Source: G963666935 sp963666935 (lineage in GTDB: Bacteria; Bacillota; Clostridia; Christensenellales; CAG-138). From it: DNA of 64,000 nt. The DNA lies in contig OY762936.1 of assembly GCA_963666935.1 (NCBI GenBank), forward strand, positions 1,426,001-1,490,000. Reading direction: 5' to 3'. The first letter of the stretch is position 1; every line of letters begins with the position of its first letter. The notes beneath the pieces are model-generated. The model had not been told where the DNA came from. It did not search any database and worked only from the letters and a program-made list of their open reading frames with translations. A program made the translations under genes and the position numbers. This document shows, in pieces, positions 34,797-44,288 of this stretch.

Positions 34797-35425
34797 AAAA
34801 TGGGGAAGCGGAACGGCTGTGCCAAATTACCAAATATGAGCACGAGTTTTGGGCGAAGGGTATTTTACCTGGAGGGATGGACGAAGTGGGGCGCGGACCT
34901 TTGGCAGGGCCGGTGGTGGCCGCCTGCGTAGTGCTTCCCGCAGAACCCCTGATTGAATATATCAACGACTCAAAAAAACTCACGGAGCTTCGGCGTGAAA
35001 GGCTGTGCCCGCAAATTCTGGAACAGGCGGCGGGGTATGGTGTGGGTTGGGTGGAGGAAGGCGTCATCGACGAAGTCAATATTCTTAACGCTACAAAGCT
35101 GGCGTTTCAGCGGGCATATGAGAATATGTCAAACCGGCCTGAGCACGTTTTGGTGGATGCGATAAAAGGGCTGCCTATCGCCGCTCGGCAGTATCCACTG
35201 ATTCATGGCGACGCGCTCAGTTATTTGATTGCGGCCGCGTCCATCGTTGCCAAGGTGCAGCGGGACCGCTACATGATCAAAATGCACAGCCTGTATCCTC
35301 ATTATGGCTTCGACCGCAACAAAGGATATGGCACTGCGGAGCATATTGCAGCGCTCAAAACGTACGGCCCCTGCCCGATTCACAGGAAAACGTTTATAAA
35401 AAACTTTGTGGACGGTAAAATATGA
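34793..35425 (+). CDS. rnhB: Ribonuclease HII
   Basis: RNase HII removes ribonucleotides from DNA hybrids. The 210 residues have the catalytic GGMDEVGRGPLAGPVVAA, NDSKKL and VDAIKGLP segments and AAASIVAKVQRDRYM. It overlaps both neighbours by four bases, so rbgA-rnhB-yraN are translationally coupled. Confidence 0.96.
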   Translation: MKNGEAERLCQITKYEHEFWAKGILPGGMDEVGRGPLAGPVVAACVVLPAEPLIEYINDSKKLTELRRERLCPQILEQAAGYGVGWVEEGVIDEVNILNATKLAFQRAYENMSNRPEHVLVDAIKGLPIAARQYPLIHGDALSYLIAAASIVAKVQRDRYMIKMHSLYPHYGFDRNKGYGTAEHIAALKTYGPCPIHRKTFIKNFVDGKI

Positions 35426-35775
35426 GCAATGCAGACCGGGGAAAACTGGGAGAGAACCTTGCGGCGGCTTACCTTGAAAGGCACGGATACAGGGTGCTAG
35501 AAAGAAATTACCGGCGGTTGCGGTGCGAAATCGACATCGTGGCAAATCAGGGAGAAACGCTGGTTTTTGCGGAGGTCAAGGCTCGGTCAGGGGACCGCTA
35601 TGGGCTTGGGCGGGAAGCGGTTACCCATACAAAGCAAGGGAATCTGGTTCGTGCGGCGCAGGCCTATATTCTTGAAAATAGTCGACATGGATGTAACGCT
35701 AGGTTCGACGTGCTGGAGGTGGACTTAAGAACCGGTACAGTGAATCATATTATCAACGCATTTCAACTTTGCTAA
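35422..35775 (+). CDS. YraN/UPF0102 family endonuclease-like protein
   Basis: The 117-residue protein has the restriction-endonuclease-like core GENLAAAYLERHGYRVLERN, CEIDIVANQ and LVFAEVKAR, with the D...ExK active-site pattern, so metal-dependent nuclease chemistry is likely. The family's cellular role is not established; it is usually encoded next to rnhB and near comM and dprA, as here. Confidence 0.92.
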   Translation: MSNADRGKLGENLAAAYLERHGYRVLERNYRRLRCEIDIVANQGETLVFAEVKARSGDRYGLGREAVTHTKQGNLVRAAQAYILENSRHGCNARFDVLEVDLRTGTVNHIINAFQLC

Positions 35776-35810
35776 AAACGCTTCCTTTTTGTGTGGTTAA
35801 TGGAAATTTG

Positions 35811-35819
35811 TGTTACAAT
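35811..35819 (+). promoter_or_regulatory. Extended -10 promoter for the large glycosyltransferase gene
   Basis: TGtTACAAT at 35811-35819, 28 bases before the chosen GTG start; the -35 is poor. Confidence 0.55.
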
Positions 35820-35846
35820 ACAAAAAAAGAACATCAGGAGAAGGTT

Positions 35847-38800
35847 GTGAAGAGATTCCTATTCCTTGTTGCGATTGGGCTTGTCTGCCTGCTACCGCTG
35901 CATTCGGCTTTTGCCGACACCGCTGTCGCGCTTGAAAATTCGGATTTTTCCATTGGAGACGGCCAAATTCCCGCAGGCTGGTATTCGGAATCCTGGTATG
36001 ATACCGACGAGGATTTCCATATCGAAACCGTCAAAATCGACGGGCAATTCTGCATACATATCATAAATTATAATCAGAACGATTCCCGGGTATGTCAAAG
36101 CGTACCCGTGGAAGGCAATGCATACTACCGGATCTCCTGCGACATCAAAACGCAGAATATAACCGGTGGCGCGGGGGCCAACGTTTCGGCGGTGGATACA
36201 CTGGCAACTTCTTCTCCCGTCACTGGTTCTGCCGACTGGACACACGTCGACCTTCAGGGGAAGACGGAGAAGGGTATGAAGAAGTTAACAGTCTGCATGC
36301 GCGTGGGCGGTTACGGCGCACTGTCTTCCGGGGAAGCCTGGTTTAAAAATTTCAGCGTCACAAAGCTAGACTCCCGCCCTCAGGGTGAAGTGGCGAACTT
36401 CTCTATTGCTTCTGCCGAGGGAGCCGAAGGGGATCACAATGTCAACGAGCTGCACAGCGGCGCCATCTATCTGACCGCATTTCTCACGGTGGTCATCGGC
36501 ATGCTATGTTACAACCGATATATCCTGCCAACCGAAAACGGAATCGGCTCAAATAAGAGCGACAAAAAACGAGGTATCATTTTCCTGCTGATCGCCGCCT
36601 TCTTTATACGTTGCATCCTTTCGGTTCTGTTTTTCGGCCATTCGACCGATATTGTCTGCTTCATGGCGTGGTCCAATGCACTAGCGGAGCATGGATTGGC
36701 ATCTTTCTATACCTCCGGCATGTTCGCCGATTATCCGCCGGGATACATGTATGTGCTTTGGATGACAGGCAGCATTGCGAAGTTGCTGGGGTTTTCATAC
36801 GGAACAACGGGGTATGTGCTGCTTACGAAGATGCCCGGCATTCTGGCGGATCTTGCCGCTGCATATCTGCTTTATGAGATGGGGAAAAAGCATTTTTCTC
36901 AGCAAACCGCGCTCTTTTTGGCGTGTACTGTGGCGCTCAACCCCGTGGTAGCGTTTATTTCAGGCGGTTGGGGGCAGGTGGATCAAATTCTGACGCTGCT
37001 TCTCGTGGGCGCCATGTTCCTGCTTACCCGGGAGAAGCTTATTTGGGCTGGCGTGGTGTACGGATTCGCCATTCTCATCAAGCCGCAGGCACTGATGGCG
37101 GGACCGCTATTCATGGTCGTATATTTTACGAAAATTTTCGACGCCAAGAAAAAGCTCCTGGCCGTGGCCCATACTGCGGCGGCTGTGCTTGCGGCGGCGG
37201 CGGTGATCTTTCTGGCGTCGCTTCCCTTCAAATCCGACCAGAGTTTATTCTGGGTGTTGGATAAGTACTTCGGAACGGCAACGTCTTATCCCTATGCCAG
37301 CATCGAGGCTTTTAACCTCTTTGCGCTCTTCGGCGGAAACTGGAAGCCTGTGGGCGAGACCTTCCTGATTTTTACTTACCAGCAGTGGGGCACAGCGCTG
37401 ATCGGCCTCTCCTGTGTTATCGCCGCAATCTTCTATCTGAAATCCAGAAAAGAATCCTGGGGATTGCCGCTTGCGCTTTCGTTCCTGTTTGCCGCCGTGT
37501 TTACGTTGGGGCAGTATATGCACGAACGTTATCTGTTCCCTGTTTTGCTCCTGCTCTCCATCAGCTTTATCATTGCCAAAGACCAAAGGCTGTTCCTTTC
37601 GCTGCTGTGGTTTAGCTGCGGTATGTTGATCAATGCTTTAGCCGCGTTCATCGTAACAGGAAATACAGAACTGCGGGGAACGGAATATACGGTAATCGAA
37701 CGGATCGGCTCCGCCGTGAACGTGCTGGGCTTTGTGTATTTCACCCATGTCTGTTATGATCTTGCGATCAAAAAGCGCAGAAATCCAGCGTTTGTAGAGG
37801 CGCCGAAGGATAGGGGCCAGGAATGTTCAGTTCCTGAACTTTCCATTAAAAGCGGCAAAATGACGAAGCGGGACCGGCTGATCTGCTTAGTGCTTACGGC
37901 GGTATATGCCGTGGTGGCGCTGGTGAACCTCGGGTCGCTGCAGGCGCCGGAAACGGCGTGGAAGGCCACTGTGGGACAGCCTGCCCACATTCAGTTCGAC
38001 GGCGAACACACGGTATCCAAAATATGGATCTACGGCGGACTCAATACGGGAACGCTGGCTCTTACAACGGACGATCAAACCGAGATTACCTATGAGCAGA
38101 CCAACAACGCCATGTTCCGGTGGGATTCTGTTCCCATGGAGGAATTTACTGCCTCTTCCGTTGATCTGGGTGTCATGAGCGGCAGCATTTGGATCAACGA
38201 GATCGCTTTCTTTGACGAGGAGGGGAAATTGATTCCGCTGTCTGCGCAGGGTGAGGCCGCCTGCATGACAGATGAACAAAATACGATTCCAGACCATGCT
38301 TCCAACATGAATGGGATGTACTTTGACGAGCTGTATCATGCCAGAACTGCCTATGAGCATCTCCATGGGCTTTCGCCCTATGAAAATTCACATCCGCCTC
38401 TTGGCAAGGTTTTCATCATGCTTGGAATCGCCCTGTTTGGGATGAACACCTTTGGGTGGCGCATTGTCGGAACGCTGTTCGGTATCGGAATGATTCCCAT
38501 CCTGTACGTGTTTGCAAAGCGCCTGTTTAAGCGAACGGATTTCGCGCTGATCGCCTCAGCGGTGTTTGCGTTCGATTTTATGCATTACGTCCAAACCCGC
38601 ATCGCCACGGTGGACGTATACGGTGTGTTCTTCATCCTGCTGATGTATTATTTCATGTATGAATATTACTGCAGGAACTTTTATCAGGAGGGCCTGTGGA
38701 GTACACTCAAGCCACTGGCTTGGGCGGGCGTCTTTTTCGGGTTGGGGGCGGCCAGTAAGTGGATCTGCATCTATGCGGGCGGGGGGCTGGCGGTGATCCT

Positions 38801-39530
38801 CTTCACGTCCCTGATACAGCGTTATCTGGAATATAAAAAGGATGGGAATCTGAACTTCTGGAAGAATACGCTGCTTACGCTGCTGTGGTGTATGCTGTTT
38901 TTCATCGTGGTGCCCGTGGCCATCTACGTGGCATCCTACCTGCCCTATATGCTCTCGGTGGACAAATATGATCTGAAGGGCATTTGGGAGATTCAGAAGT
39001 TCATGTACAATTATCATAGCGGCCTGACGGCAACCCACCCGTTTGAATCCCCGTGGTGGAAGTGGCCGCTGGATATAAGGCCCGTATGGTATTATGTGAG
39101 CTACGATGTGCCGGAGGGAATGGTATCTACTATATCGGCCTTTGGGAACCCGGCGGTCTGGTGGACCTGCTCCATTGGCACAATTGTGCTCCTTACGCGT
39201 CTTCTGGCCGGCAAAATCAAGGGTGACCGGGGAATTTTGGTGCTGCTGGTTGGAGTGGCAGCGAATTACCTGCCCTGGGTACTTGTAACGCGCTGCACAT
39301 TCGCCTACCATTATTTTGCAACGGTTCCGTTTGTCATTCTGTGCACCATGTATTTGTGGGCGGAGTTTGAAAGAAAGCACGTGGATAGGGCATGGATGAA
39401 GTGGGCGTGGGTGGGGCTTGTGCTCCTGTTATTTGCCCTGTTTTATCCGGCGTTGTCTGGCGTGACATGCAGTAAGGCGTATATTCAGGCGCTGGAGTGG
39501 CTGCCGTCGTGGACTTTTGTGGGGTACTAA
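35847..39530 (+). CDS. Tandem GT-C glycosyltransferase with N-terminal sugar-binding-like domain and C-terminal PMT domain
   Basis: This 1227-residue membrane protein would use a lipid-linked sugar as donor. It has a signal peptide (about 1-24), a beta-rich CBM-like exported domain (about 25-185, NSDFSIGDGQIPAGWY), a membrane segment, then one GT-C module (about 240-665, with DYPPGYMYVLW near 294) and a second module from about 672 that is a protein O-mannosyltransferase (PMT/GT39) type. The second carries MYFDELYHA near 824, which includes the acidic DE pair, and NSHPPLGK near 849. About 20 or more membrane spans are expected. The GTG at 35847 follows CAGGAGAAGG. The gene sits inside the otherwise conserved yraN-comM order. 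Acceptor and sugar are unknown. Confidence 0.85.
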   Translation: MKRFLFLVAIGLVCLLPLHSAFADTAVALENSDFSIGDGQIPAGWYSESWYDTDEDFHIETVKIDGQFCIHIINYNQNDSRVCQSVPVEGNAYYRISCDIKTQNITGGAGANVSAVDTLATSSPVTGSADWTHVDLQGKTEKGMKKLTVCMRVGGYGALSSGEAWFKNFSVTKLDSRPQGEVANFSIASAEGAEGDHNVNELHSGAIYLTAFLTVVIGMLCYNRYILPTENGIGSNKSDKKRGIIFLLIAAFFIRCILSVLFFGHSTDIVCFMAWSNALAEHGLASFYTSGMFADYPPGYMYVLWMTGSIAKLLGFSYGTTGYVLLTKMPGILADLAAAYLLYEMGKKHFSQQTALFLACTVALNPVVAFISGGWGQVDQILTLLLVGAMFLLTREKLIWAGVVYGFAILIKPQALMAGPLFMVVYFTKIFDAKKKLLAVAHTAAAVLAAAAVIFLASLPFKSDQSLFWVLDKYFGTATSYPYASIEAFNLFALFGGNWKPVGETFLIFTYQQWGTALIGLSCVIAAIFYLKSRKESWGLPLALSFLFAAVFTLGQYMHERYLFPVLLLLSISFIIAKDQRLFLSLLWFSCGMLINALAAFIVTGNTELRGTEYTVIERIGSAVNVLGFVYFTHVCYDLAIKKRRNPAFVEAPKDRGQECSVPELSIKSGKMTKRDRLICLVLTAVYAVVALVNLGSLQAPETAWKATVGQPAHIQFDGEHTVSKIWIYGGLNTGTLALTTDDQTEITYEQTNNAMFRWDSVPMEEFTASSVDLGVMSGSIWINEIAFFDEEGKLIPLSAQGEAACMTDEQNTIPDHASNMNGMYFDELYHARTAYEHLHGLSPYENSHPPLGKVFIMLGIALFGMNTFGWRIVGTLFGIGMIPILYVFAKRLFKRTDFALIASAVFAFDFMHYVQTRIATVDVYGVFFILLMYYFMYEYYCRNFYQEGLWSTLKPLAWAGVFFGLGAASKWICIYAGGGLAVILFTSLIQRYLEYKKDGNLNFWKNTLLTLLWCMLFFIVVPVAIYVASYLPYMLSVDKYDLKGIWEIQKFMYNYHSGLTATHPFESPWWKWPLDIRPVWYYVSYDVPEGMVSTISAFGNPAVWWTCSIGTIVLLTRLLAGKIKGDRGILVLLVGVAANYLPWVLVTRCTFAYHYFATVPFVILCTMYLWAEFERKHVDRAWMKWAWVGLVLLLFALFYPALSGVTCSKAYIQALEWLPSWTFVGY

Positions 39531-39532
39531 TC

Positions 39533-41062
39533 ATGCTTTCAAGAATTCAAAGCTATGGGTTAAATGGATTGGAAGGGTTTTGCGTGGCGGTGGAGGTAGA
39601 CGTGTCCAACGGCCTGCCTTCTTTTGACATGGTGGGGCTTCCGGATGCCGCCGTACGCGAATCCAAAGAGCGCGTGCGCGCGGCCATCAAGAACAGCGGC
39701 TTTGATTTTCCGCTGGGCCGCATTACGGTGAACCTCGCGCCTGCGGACATGAAAAAAGAGGGGACGCTGTATGATTTGCCCATTGCCATGGGCATCCTCT
39801 GTGCCACTGGCCAAATCCCCCAGCAGGCCGTGGAACCCTATCTCTTTCTGGGAGAGCTGGGGTTGGATGGAATGGTGCGGGGCGTAAGTGGAATCCTGCC
39901 TATGATGATTAGTGCCCTTCGAGCAGGGCAGCCCAAAATCGTTTTATCCCGCGGCAATGCCAATGAGGCCGCTTATATCGAGGGACTGGACGCTGTGGCT
40001 GTAGAGAGCCTGCGGCAGGCTGTAGAGAGCATTTTGGACGAGCGCGCGCCCAATCGCGTACCCCGTCGGGTTTGGGATGCGAAAGAGCTGGAATATACCA
40101 GTGATTTTAAGGAGATCCGGGGCCAGCAGGGGGCAAAGCGGGCGGCTGAAATTGCCGTGGCGGGGGGCCACAATATACTATTGGTGGGCACCCCGGGTTC
40201 CGGTAAGACCATGCTTGCAAAAAGCATCCCGTCCATTATGCCGGAGCTCACCTTTGACGAAGCACTGGATATCACAAAAATCTATTCCATTATGGGGATG
40301 CTCAAAGAAGGCGGCGGCATCGCCTGTGAACGCCCGTTTCGTGCGCCCCATCATTCCGCCTCCGTGGCGGCGATTGTGGGTGGTGGCCAAAAGGCCATGC
40401 CCGGGGAAATCAGCCTTGCGCATCGTGGCGTCCTCTTTTTAGATGAACTGCCGGAATTTGACAAGGACGCATTGGAATCTTTGCGGCAGCCGCTGGAAGA
40501 TGGAAGCGTCATCGTGTCGCGGGCAAACTACAAGGCCTCCTATCCGGCGGATTTTATTCTTGTTGCGGCAATGAATCCATGCCCATGCGGCAATTACGGG
40601 TCCAGAATCAACCAATGCAGATGCACGCCCTATCAGATCAAGCGGTATCAGAATCGGATCAGCGGTCCCTTTCTGGATCGGATCGACCTCCATGTGGAGA
40701 TGACGGAAGTGGGCTATTCTGACATTTCGTCCAAATCCGAAGGCGAAAGTTCCGCCGATATCCGCAGGCGGGTCAACGAGGCAAGGCGGCGGCAGGCAGA
40801 ACGATATCGTGAGGACGGAATTTTATGCAACGCGCAGCTGAACAGCAAACTGATTCGAAAGTATTGCTGCCTTGATCCGCAGGCGGAAAAGCTGCTGAAG
40901 CGGGCGTTTGAAGTGATGAAGCTCAGCGCCCGGGCATACGGCAGAACGCTGAAGGTGGCGCGCACCATCGCGGATGTAGAGGATGCCGAAACCATCCGGG
41001 AAGCGCATGTTGCCGAAGCGATCCAATATAGAAGCTTGGACAACAAGTATTGGGGGGCCTGA
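39533..41062 (+). CDS. comM: ComM/YifB Mg-chelatase-like AAA+ ATPase
   Basis: ComM-family helicases promote branch migration during natural transformation in Gram-negatives; YifB is the Firmicutes homologue. The 509 residues have an N-terminal Lon-protease-like fold (NGLPSFDMVGLPDAAVRESKERVRAA), Walker A VGTPGSGKTMLAKS, LFLDELPEF, and the C-terminal Mg-chelatase domain. The ATG at 39533 lies two bases after the previous stop. It precedes dprA, another DNA-uptake gene. Confidence 0.93.
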   Translation: MLSRIQSYGLNGLEGFCVAVEVDVSNGLPSFDMVGLPDAAVRESKERVRAAIKNSGFDFPLGRITVNLAPADMKKEGTLYDLPIAMGILCATGQIPQQAVEPYLFLGELGLDGMVRGVSGILPMMISALRAGQPKIVLSRGNANEAAYIEGLDAVAVESLRQAVESILDERAPNRVPRRVWDAKELEYTSDFKEIRGQQGAKRAAEIAVAGGHNILLVGTPGSGKTMLAKSIPSIMPELTFDEALDITKIYSIMGMLKEGGGIACERPFRAPHHSASVAAIVGGGQKAMPGEISLAHRGVLFLDELPEFDKDALESLRQPLEDGSVIVSRANYKASYPADFILVAAMNPCPCGNYGSRINQCRCTPYQIKRYQNRISGPFLDRIDLHVEMTEVGYSDISSKSEGESSADIRRRVNEARRRQAERYREDGILCNAQLNSKLIRKYCCLDPQAEKLLKRAFEVMKLSARAYGRTLKVARTIADVEDAETIREAHVAEAIQYRSLDNKYWGA

Positions 41063-41063
41063 T

Positions 41064-42167
41064 ATGATGCAGCGCAGGCGTTACCTCATGTGGATGAACT
41101 TTACAATGGAATCCCACGCACGGTCTTTTTACAGGCTGCTGGAGTCCTATTCCGGCGATCCTATGGCGGTTTTTGAGGCTGCACGGGATGGAAAATTGTG
41201 CCCGCACGGCAGCAGGGAAGAAGAGCTCTTCCATCTTATGAAAAGCAAGGCAAGCGAGTGGTACATCGATCGCTGCCTTCGTTTTTTGGAACAAAACGCA
41301 ATCGACATGGTACTGTTTGAGGATGAAAATTATCCGGCGCTGCTCAAGGAAATCCATCTGCCGCCTGCGGCGCTTTATGTGAAGGGGGTTCTGCCTGTGG
41401 AAATCCCTCTGCCAATCGCTATGATCGGCTCACGCAACTGTTCAAACTACGGGCGGGAAGTGGCAATGCGGATCGCCGAAGAGCTGGGGAAATACGATGT
41501 GTGCGTCGTTTCCGGCATGGCCAGTGGAATCGACTGTACCAGTGCGACGGGGGCCTTAAAAAACGATTCCAATCTATTTCCAACCATTGCCGTGCTGGGC
41601 TGCGGCGTGGATGTGATCTATCCTGCGGAGAACAGGGGGTTGTATGAGCAGATCGCCGAACGGGGAGCTGTGGTTTCCGAGTTCGCGCCGGGCGTAAAGC
41701 CGAAACCGACCAATTTCCCCCAAAGAAATCGAATTATCAGCGGGCTTTCCCGGGGCGTGGTGGTGGTGGAAGCTGCCCGTAAAAGCGGAACCCGCATTAC
41801 GGTCAACTATGCGCTGGAACAAAACCGGGATGTGTTTGCAGTGCCCGGAAGAATTACGGATACATTGAGCCAGGGGCCGGACGATATGATCCGCGAAGGA
41901 ATCGCCAAGCCGGTTTTTGATGTTGCCGATATTCTTGAGGAATATGGGATCACGGTGGAAAAAACGTCAAAGCCGTCAAAAGCGAATTTCGGGGAACTTG
42001 ATTTGGACCAGCAACTTGTTGTAAGATTGCTACAAGTATCTGAGCGAGACTTTGACGAGTTGTGCGCCATGACCAGCTGGAGTGCGTCAAAGCTGAATTC
42101 GGTCTTGACAGCAATGGAAATATCGGGAATAATTAAACAATTATCCGGGAGAGTATATACTGTGTAA
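41064..42167 (+). CDS. dprA: DNA-processing protein DprA
   Basis: DprA loads RecA on incoming single-stranded DNA. The 367 residues contain an N-terminal SAM-like region (FTMESHARSFYRLLE), the Rossmann-like core with AMIGSRNCSNYGRE, SGMASGIDCTSATGAL and FPQRNRIISGLSRGVVVVEA, and a C-terminal winged helix (LLQVSERDFDELC). The ATG at 41064 follows GGGGGG; a longer frame from 40983 is inside comM. Two consecutive competence-type genes suggest transformation ability, although DprA also occurs in non-competent species. Confidence 0.95.
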   Translation: MMQRRRYLMWMNFTMESHARSFYRLLESYSGDPMAVFEAARDGKLCPHGSREEELFHLMKSKASEWYIDRCLRFLEQNAIDMVLFEDENYPALLKEIHLPPAALYVKGVLPVEIPLPIAMIGSRNCSNYGREVAMRIAEELGKYDVCVVSGMASGIDCTSATGALKNDSNLFPTIAVLGCGVDVIYPAENRGLYEQIAERGAVVSEFAPGVKPKPTNFPQRNRIISGLSRGVVVVEAARKSGTRITVNYALEQNRDVFAVPGRITDTLSQGPDDMIREGIAKPVFDVADILEEYGITVEKTSKPSKANFGELDLDQQLVVRLLQVSERDFDELCAMTSWSASKLNSVLTAMEISGIIKQLSGRVYTV

Positions 42168-42194
42168 CCGGATTTGTATTTGGAGGTAAGAGGA

Positions 42195-44288
42195 ATGTCC
42201 GAAATGTTGGTTATTGTGGAATCACCGGCGAAAGCGAAAACCATCGGAAAATTTTTAGGAAACAAGTACAAGGTGATTGCATCCAATGGCCATGTGCGCG
42301 ATTTGCCCAAAAGTCAGTTGGGCGTTGATATAGAGAACAACTTTGAGCCCCGATATATTACATTGCGGGGGAGGGGCGATGTTTTGGAGGCGATTCGGCG
42401 GGAGGCCAAGCAGGCAAAAAAGATATATCTGGCAACCGACCCGGATATGGAAGGCGAGGCGATTTCCTGGCACCTTGCGCAGATTCTCAAACTGGACCTC
42501 AGTTCGTCCTGCCGGATCGAATTCAACGAGATCACGGCAAAAACGGTGAAAAAGTCCATCACTTCCGCGCGCAGCATTGATATGGATCTTGTGAATGCGC
42601 AGCAGGCCCGGCGCGTTTTGGATCGGCTTGTGGGCTATAAAATCAGCCCGCTACTGTGGGCAAAGGTCCGCAGAGGCCTTTCGGCGGGGCGCGTGCAGTC
42701 TGTGGCCGTTCGAATTCTGTGCGACCGGGAGCAAGAAATCAATGACTTCGTGCCGGAAGAATCATGGAATGTAACCGCGAAACTACGGATCAAGGGCCAG
42801 CGCAAACCCGTGGAGGCCAGATTCTACGGGTATGACGGCAAGAAATTCGATTTGCATAAAGAGGCAGAGGCAAATGAAGCAGTGGCGCGCTCTACCGGCG
42901 CTCCCTTTGTCGTGCAGGATATCAAGGTTGCGGATAAGAAGCGGCACGCTCCCGCCCCTTTTACCACCAGCAGTCTCCAGCAGGAGGCTGCCAGGAAGCT
43001 TGGATTTACCACAAAGCTCACCATGTTGCTGGCACAGCAGCTTTATGAGGGAATCGACCTGAAGGGCAAGGGAACGACAGGTTTGATTACCTATATTCGC
43101 ACGGACTCCGTTCGCATTTCGGAGGAGGCCCAGCAACAAGCGCTGGAATATATCGGCAAACAGTACGGCGCGGACTACGTCCCCGAAAAACCCAATGTGT
43201 ACAAGGGCCGTAAGGGTGCGCAGGATGCCCACGAGGCAATCCGTCCGTCCAACGTGGAATACACACCCCAGACGATCAAGGAATCGCTTAACAGCAATCA
43301 ATATAAGCTTTACAAGCTCATTTATGAACGGTTTCTGGCAAGCCAGATGACAGACGCCAAATATGAAACCACTGCCGTCACGTTTGACGCAAACCACTGC
43401 ACCTATCGCGCCACAGGCACGAAGGTGATTTTCAACGGCTACACAGTGCTTTACACGGAGGGTAGCGACGAAAAGGAAGAGAGTGAGTCGGTTCTGCCAA
43501 AGTTGGAGGCCGGCAACGAGTTCAGCGCCGAGGCGCTGGAAAAAGAGCAGAAGTTTTCCCAGCCGCCGCCGCGCTATACGGAGGCTTCGCTGGTAAAAAT
43601 GCTGGAGGAAAAAGGAATTGGCAGGCCCAGCACCTATGCGCCTACGATTTCTACTATCATCGACCGCGGCTATGTGCAGCGGGAAAAGAAACAGCTGATT
43701 CCAACGGATCTAGGCGTTGTGGTCACTCATTTGATGAAGGAAAACTTCGGGGATATTGTGGACGTTCGCTTTACGGCTGACATGGAAGGCAAGTTGGATC
43801 TGATCAAGGACGGGGAAGAGGAATGGCGCCATGTAGTGAAAGACTTCTACGGCCCCTTTGAAAAGGACGTTGAGAAGGCTTCATCCACCATTGAAAAAGT
43901 GGTGATTCAAGACGAGGTGTCTGATATCCAATGCGAAAAGTGTGGGGCGATGATGGTCTACAAGATGGGGCGGTTTGGAAAGTTTCTCGCATGCCCCAGC
44001 TTCCCCAACTGCCGCAACACCAAGGCAATTGTGGAAAAAATCGATGTTCCCTGCCCGGAATGTGGCGCGGGCCTTATTAAGCGCAGATCTAAAAAGGGAA
44101 AGATCTTTTACGGATGCGAGCGTTATCCGGAATGCAACTTTGTGTCCTGGGATAAGCCATCCACGGAAAAATGCCCCAAGTGTGGGAGCATGATGGTGCA
44201 CAAGATCGGCCAAAACGGCGCTTATACCACCTGTTCCAGCAAGGAGTGTGGATTTGTGGCGCGCACCAAGAAGGGAAACGAAGAATGA
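42195..44288 (+). CDS. topA: DNA topoisomerase I
   Basis: TopA relaxes negative supercoils. The 697 residues include the TOPRIM domain (MLVIVESPAKAKTIGKFLG, ATDPDMEGEAISWHL), the active-site tyrosine in GLITYIRTDSVRIS, and three C-terminal zinc ribbons (CEKCGAMMVYKMG, CPECGAGLIKRR and CPKCGSMMVHKIG). The ATG at 42195 has GGAGGT upstream. Overlap of four bases with trmFO. Confidence 0.98.
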   Translation: MSEMLVIVESPAKAKTIGKFLGNKYKVIASNGHVRDLPKSQLGVDIENNFEPRYITLRGRGDVLEAIRREAKQAKKIYLATDPDMEGEAISWHLAQILKLDLSSSCRIEFNEITAKTVKKSITSARSIDMDLVNAQQARRVLDRLVGYKISPLLWAKVRRGLSAGRVQSVAVRILCDREQEINDFVPEESWNVTAKLRIKGQRKPVEARFYGYDGKKFDLHKEAEANEAVARSTGAPFVVQDIKVADKKRHAPAPFTTSSLQQEAARKLGFTTKLTMLLAQQLYEGIDLKGKGTTGLITYIRTDSVRISEEAQQQALEYIGKQYGADYVPEKPNVYKGRKGAQDAHEAIRPSNVEYTPQTIKESLNSNQYKLYKLIYERFLASQMTDAKYETTAVTFDANHCTYRATGTKVIFNGYTVLYTEGSDEKEESESVLPKLEAGNEFSAEALEKEQKFSQPPPRYTEASLVKMLEEKGIGRPSTYAPTISTIIDRGYVQREKKQLIPTDLGVVVTHLMKENFGDIVDVRFTADMEGKLDLIKDGEEEWRHVVKDFYGPFEKDVEKASSTIEKVVIQDEVSDIQCEKCGAMMVYKMGRFGKFLACPSFPNCRNTKAIVEKIDVPCPECGAGLIKRRSKKGKIFYGCERYPECNFVSWDKPSTEKCPKCGSMMVHKIGQNGAYTTCSSKECGFVARTKKGNEE

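Noticed and set aside
38556..39380. A 274-residue minus-strand frame within the glycosyltransferase gene
   Set aside because: Rich in His, Arg and Gln from reversed membrane codons, without start signals; the plus-strand frame has clear membrane segments and motifs.
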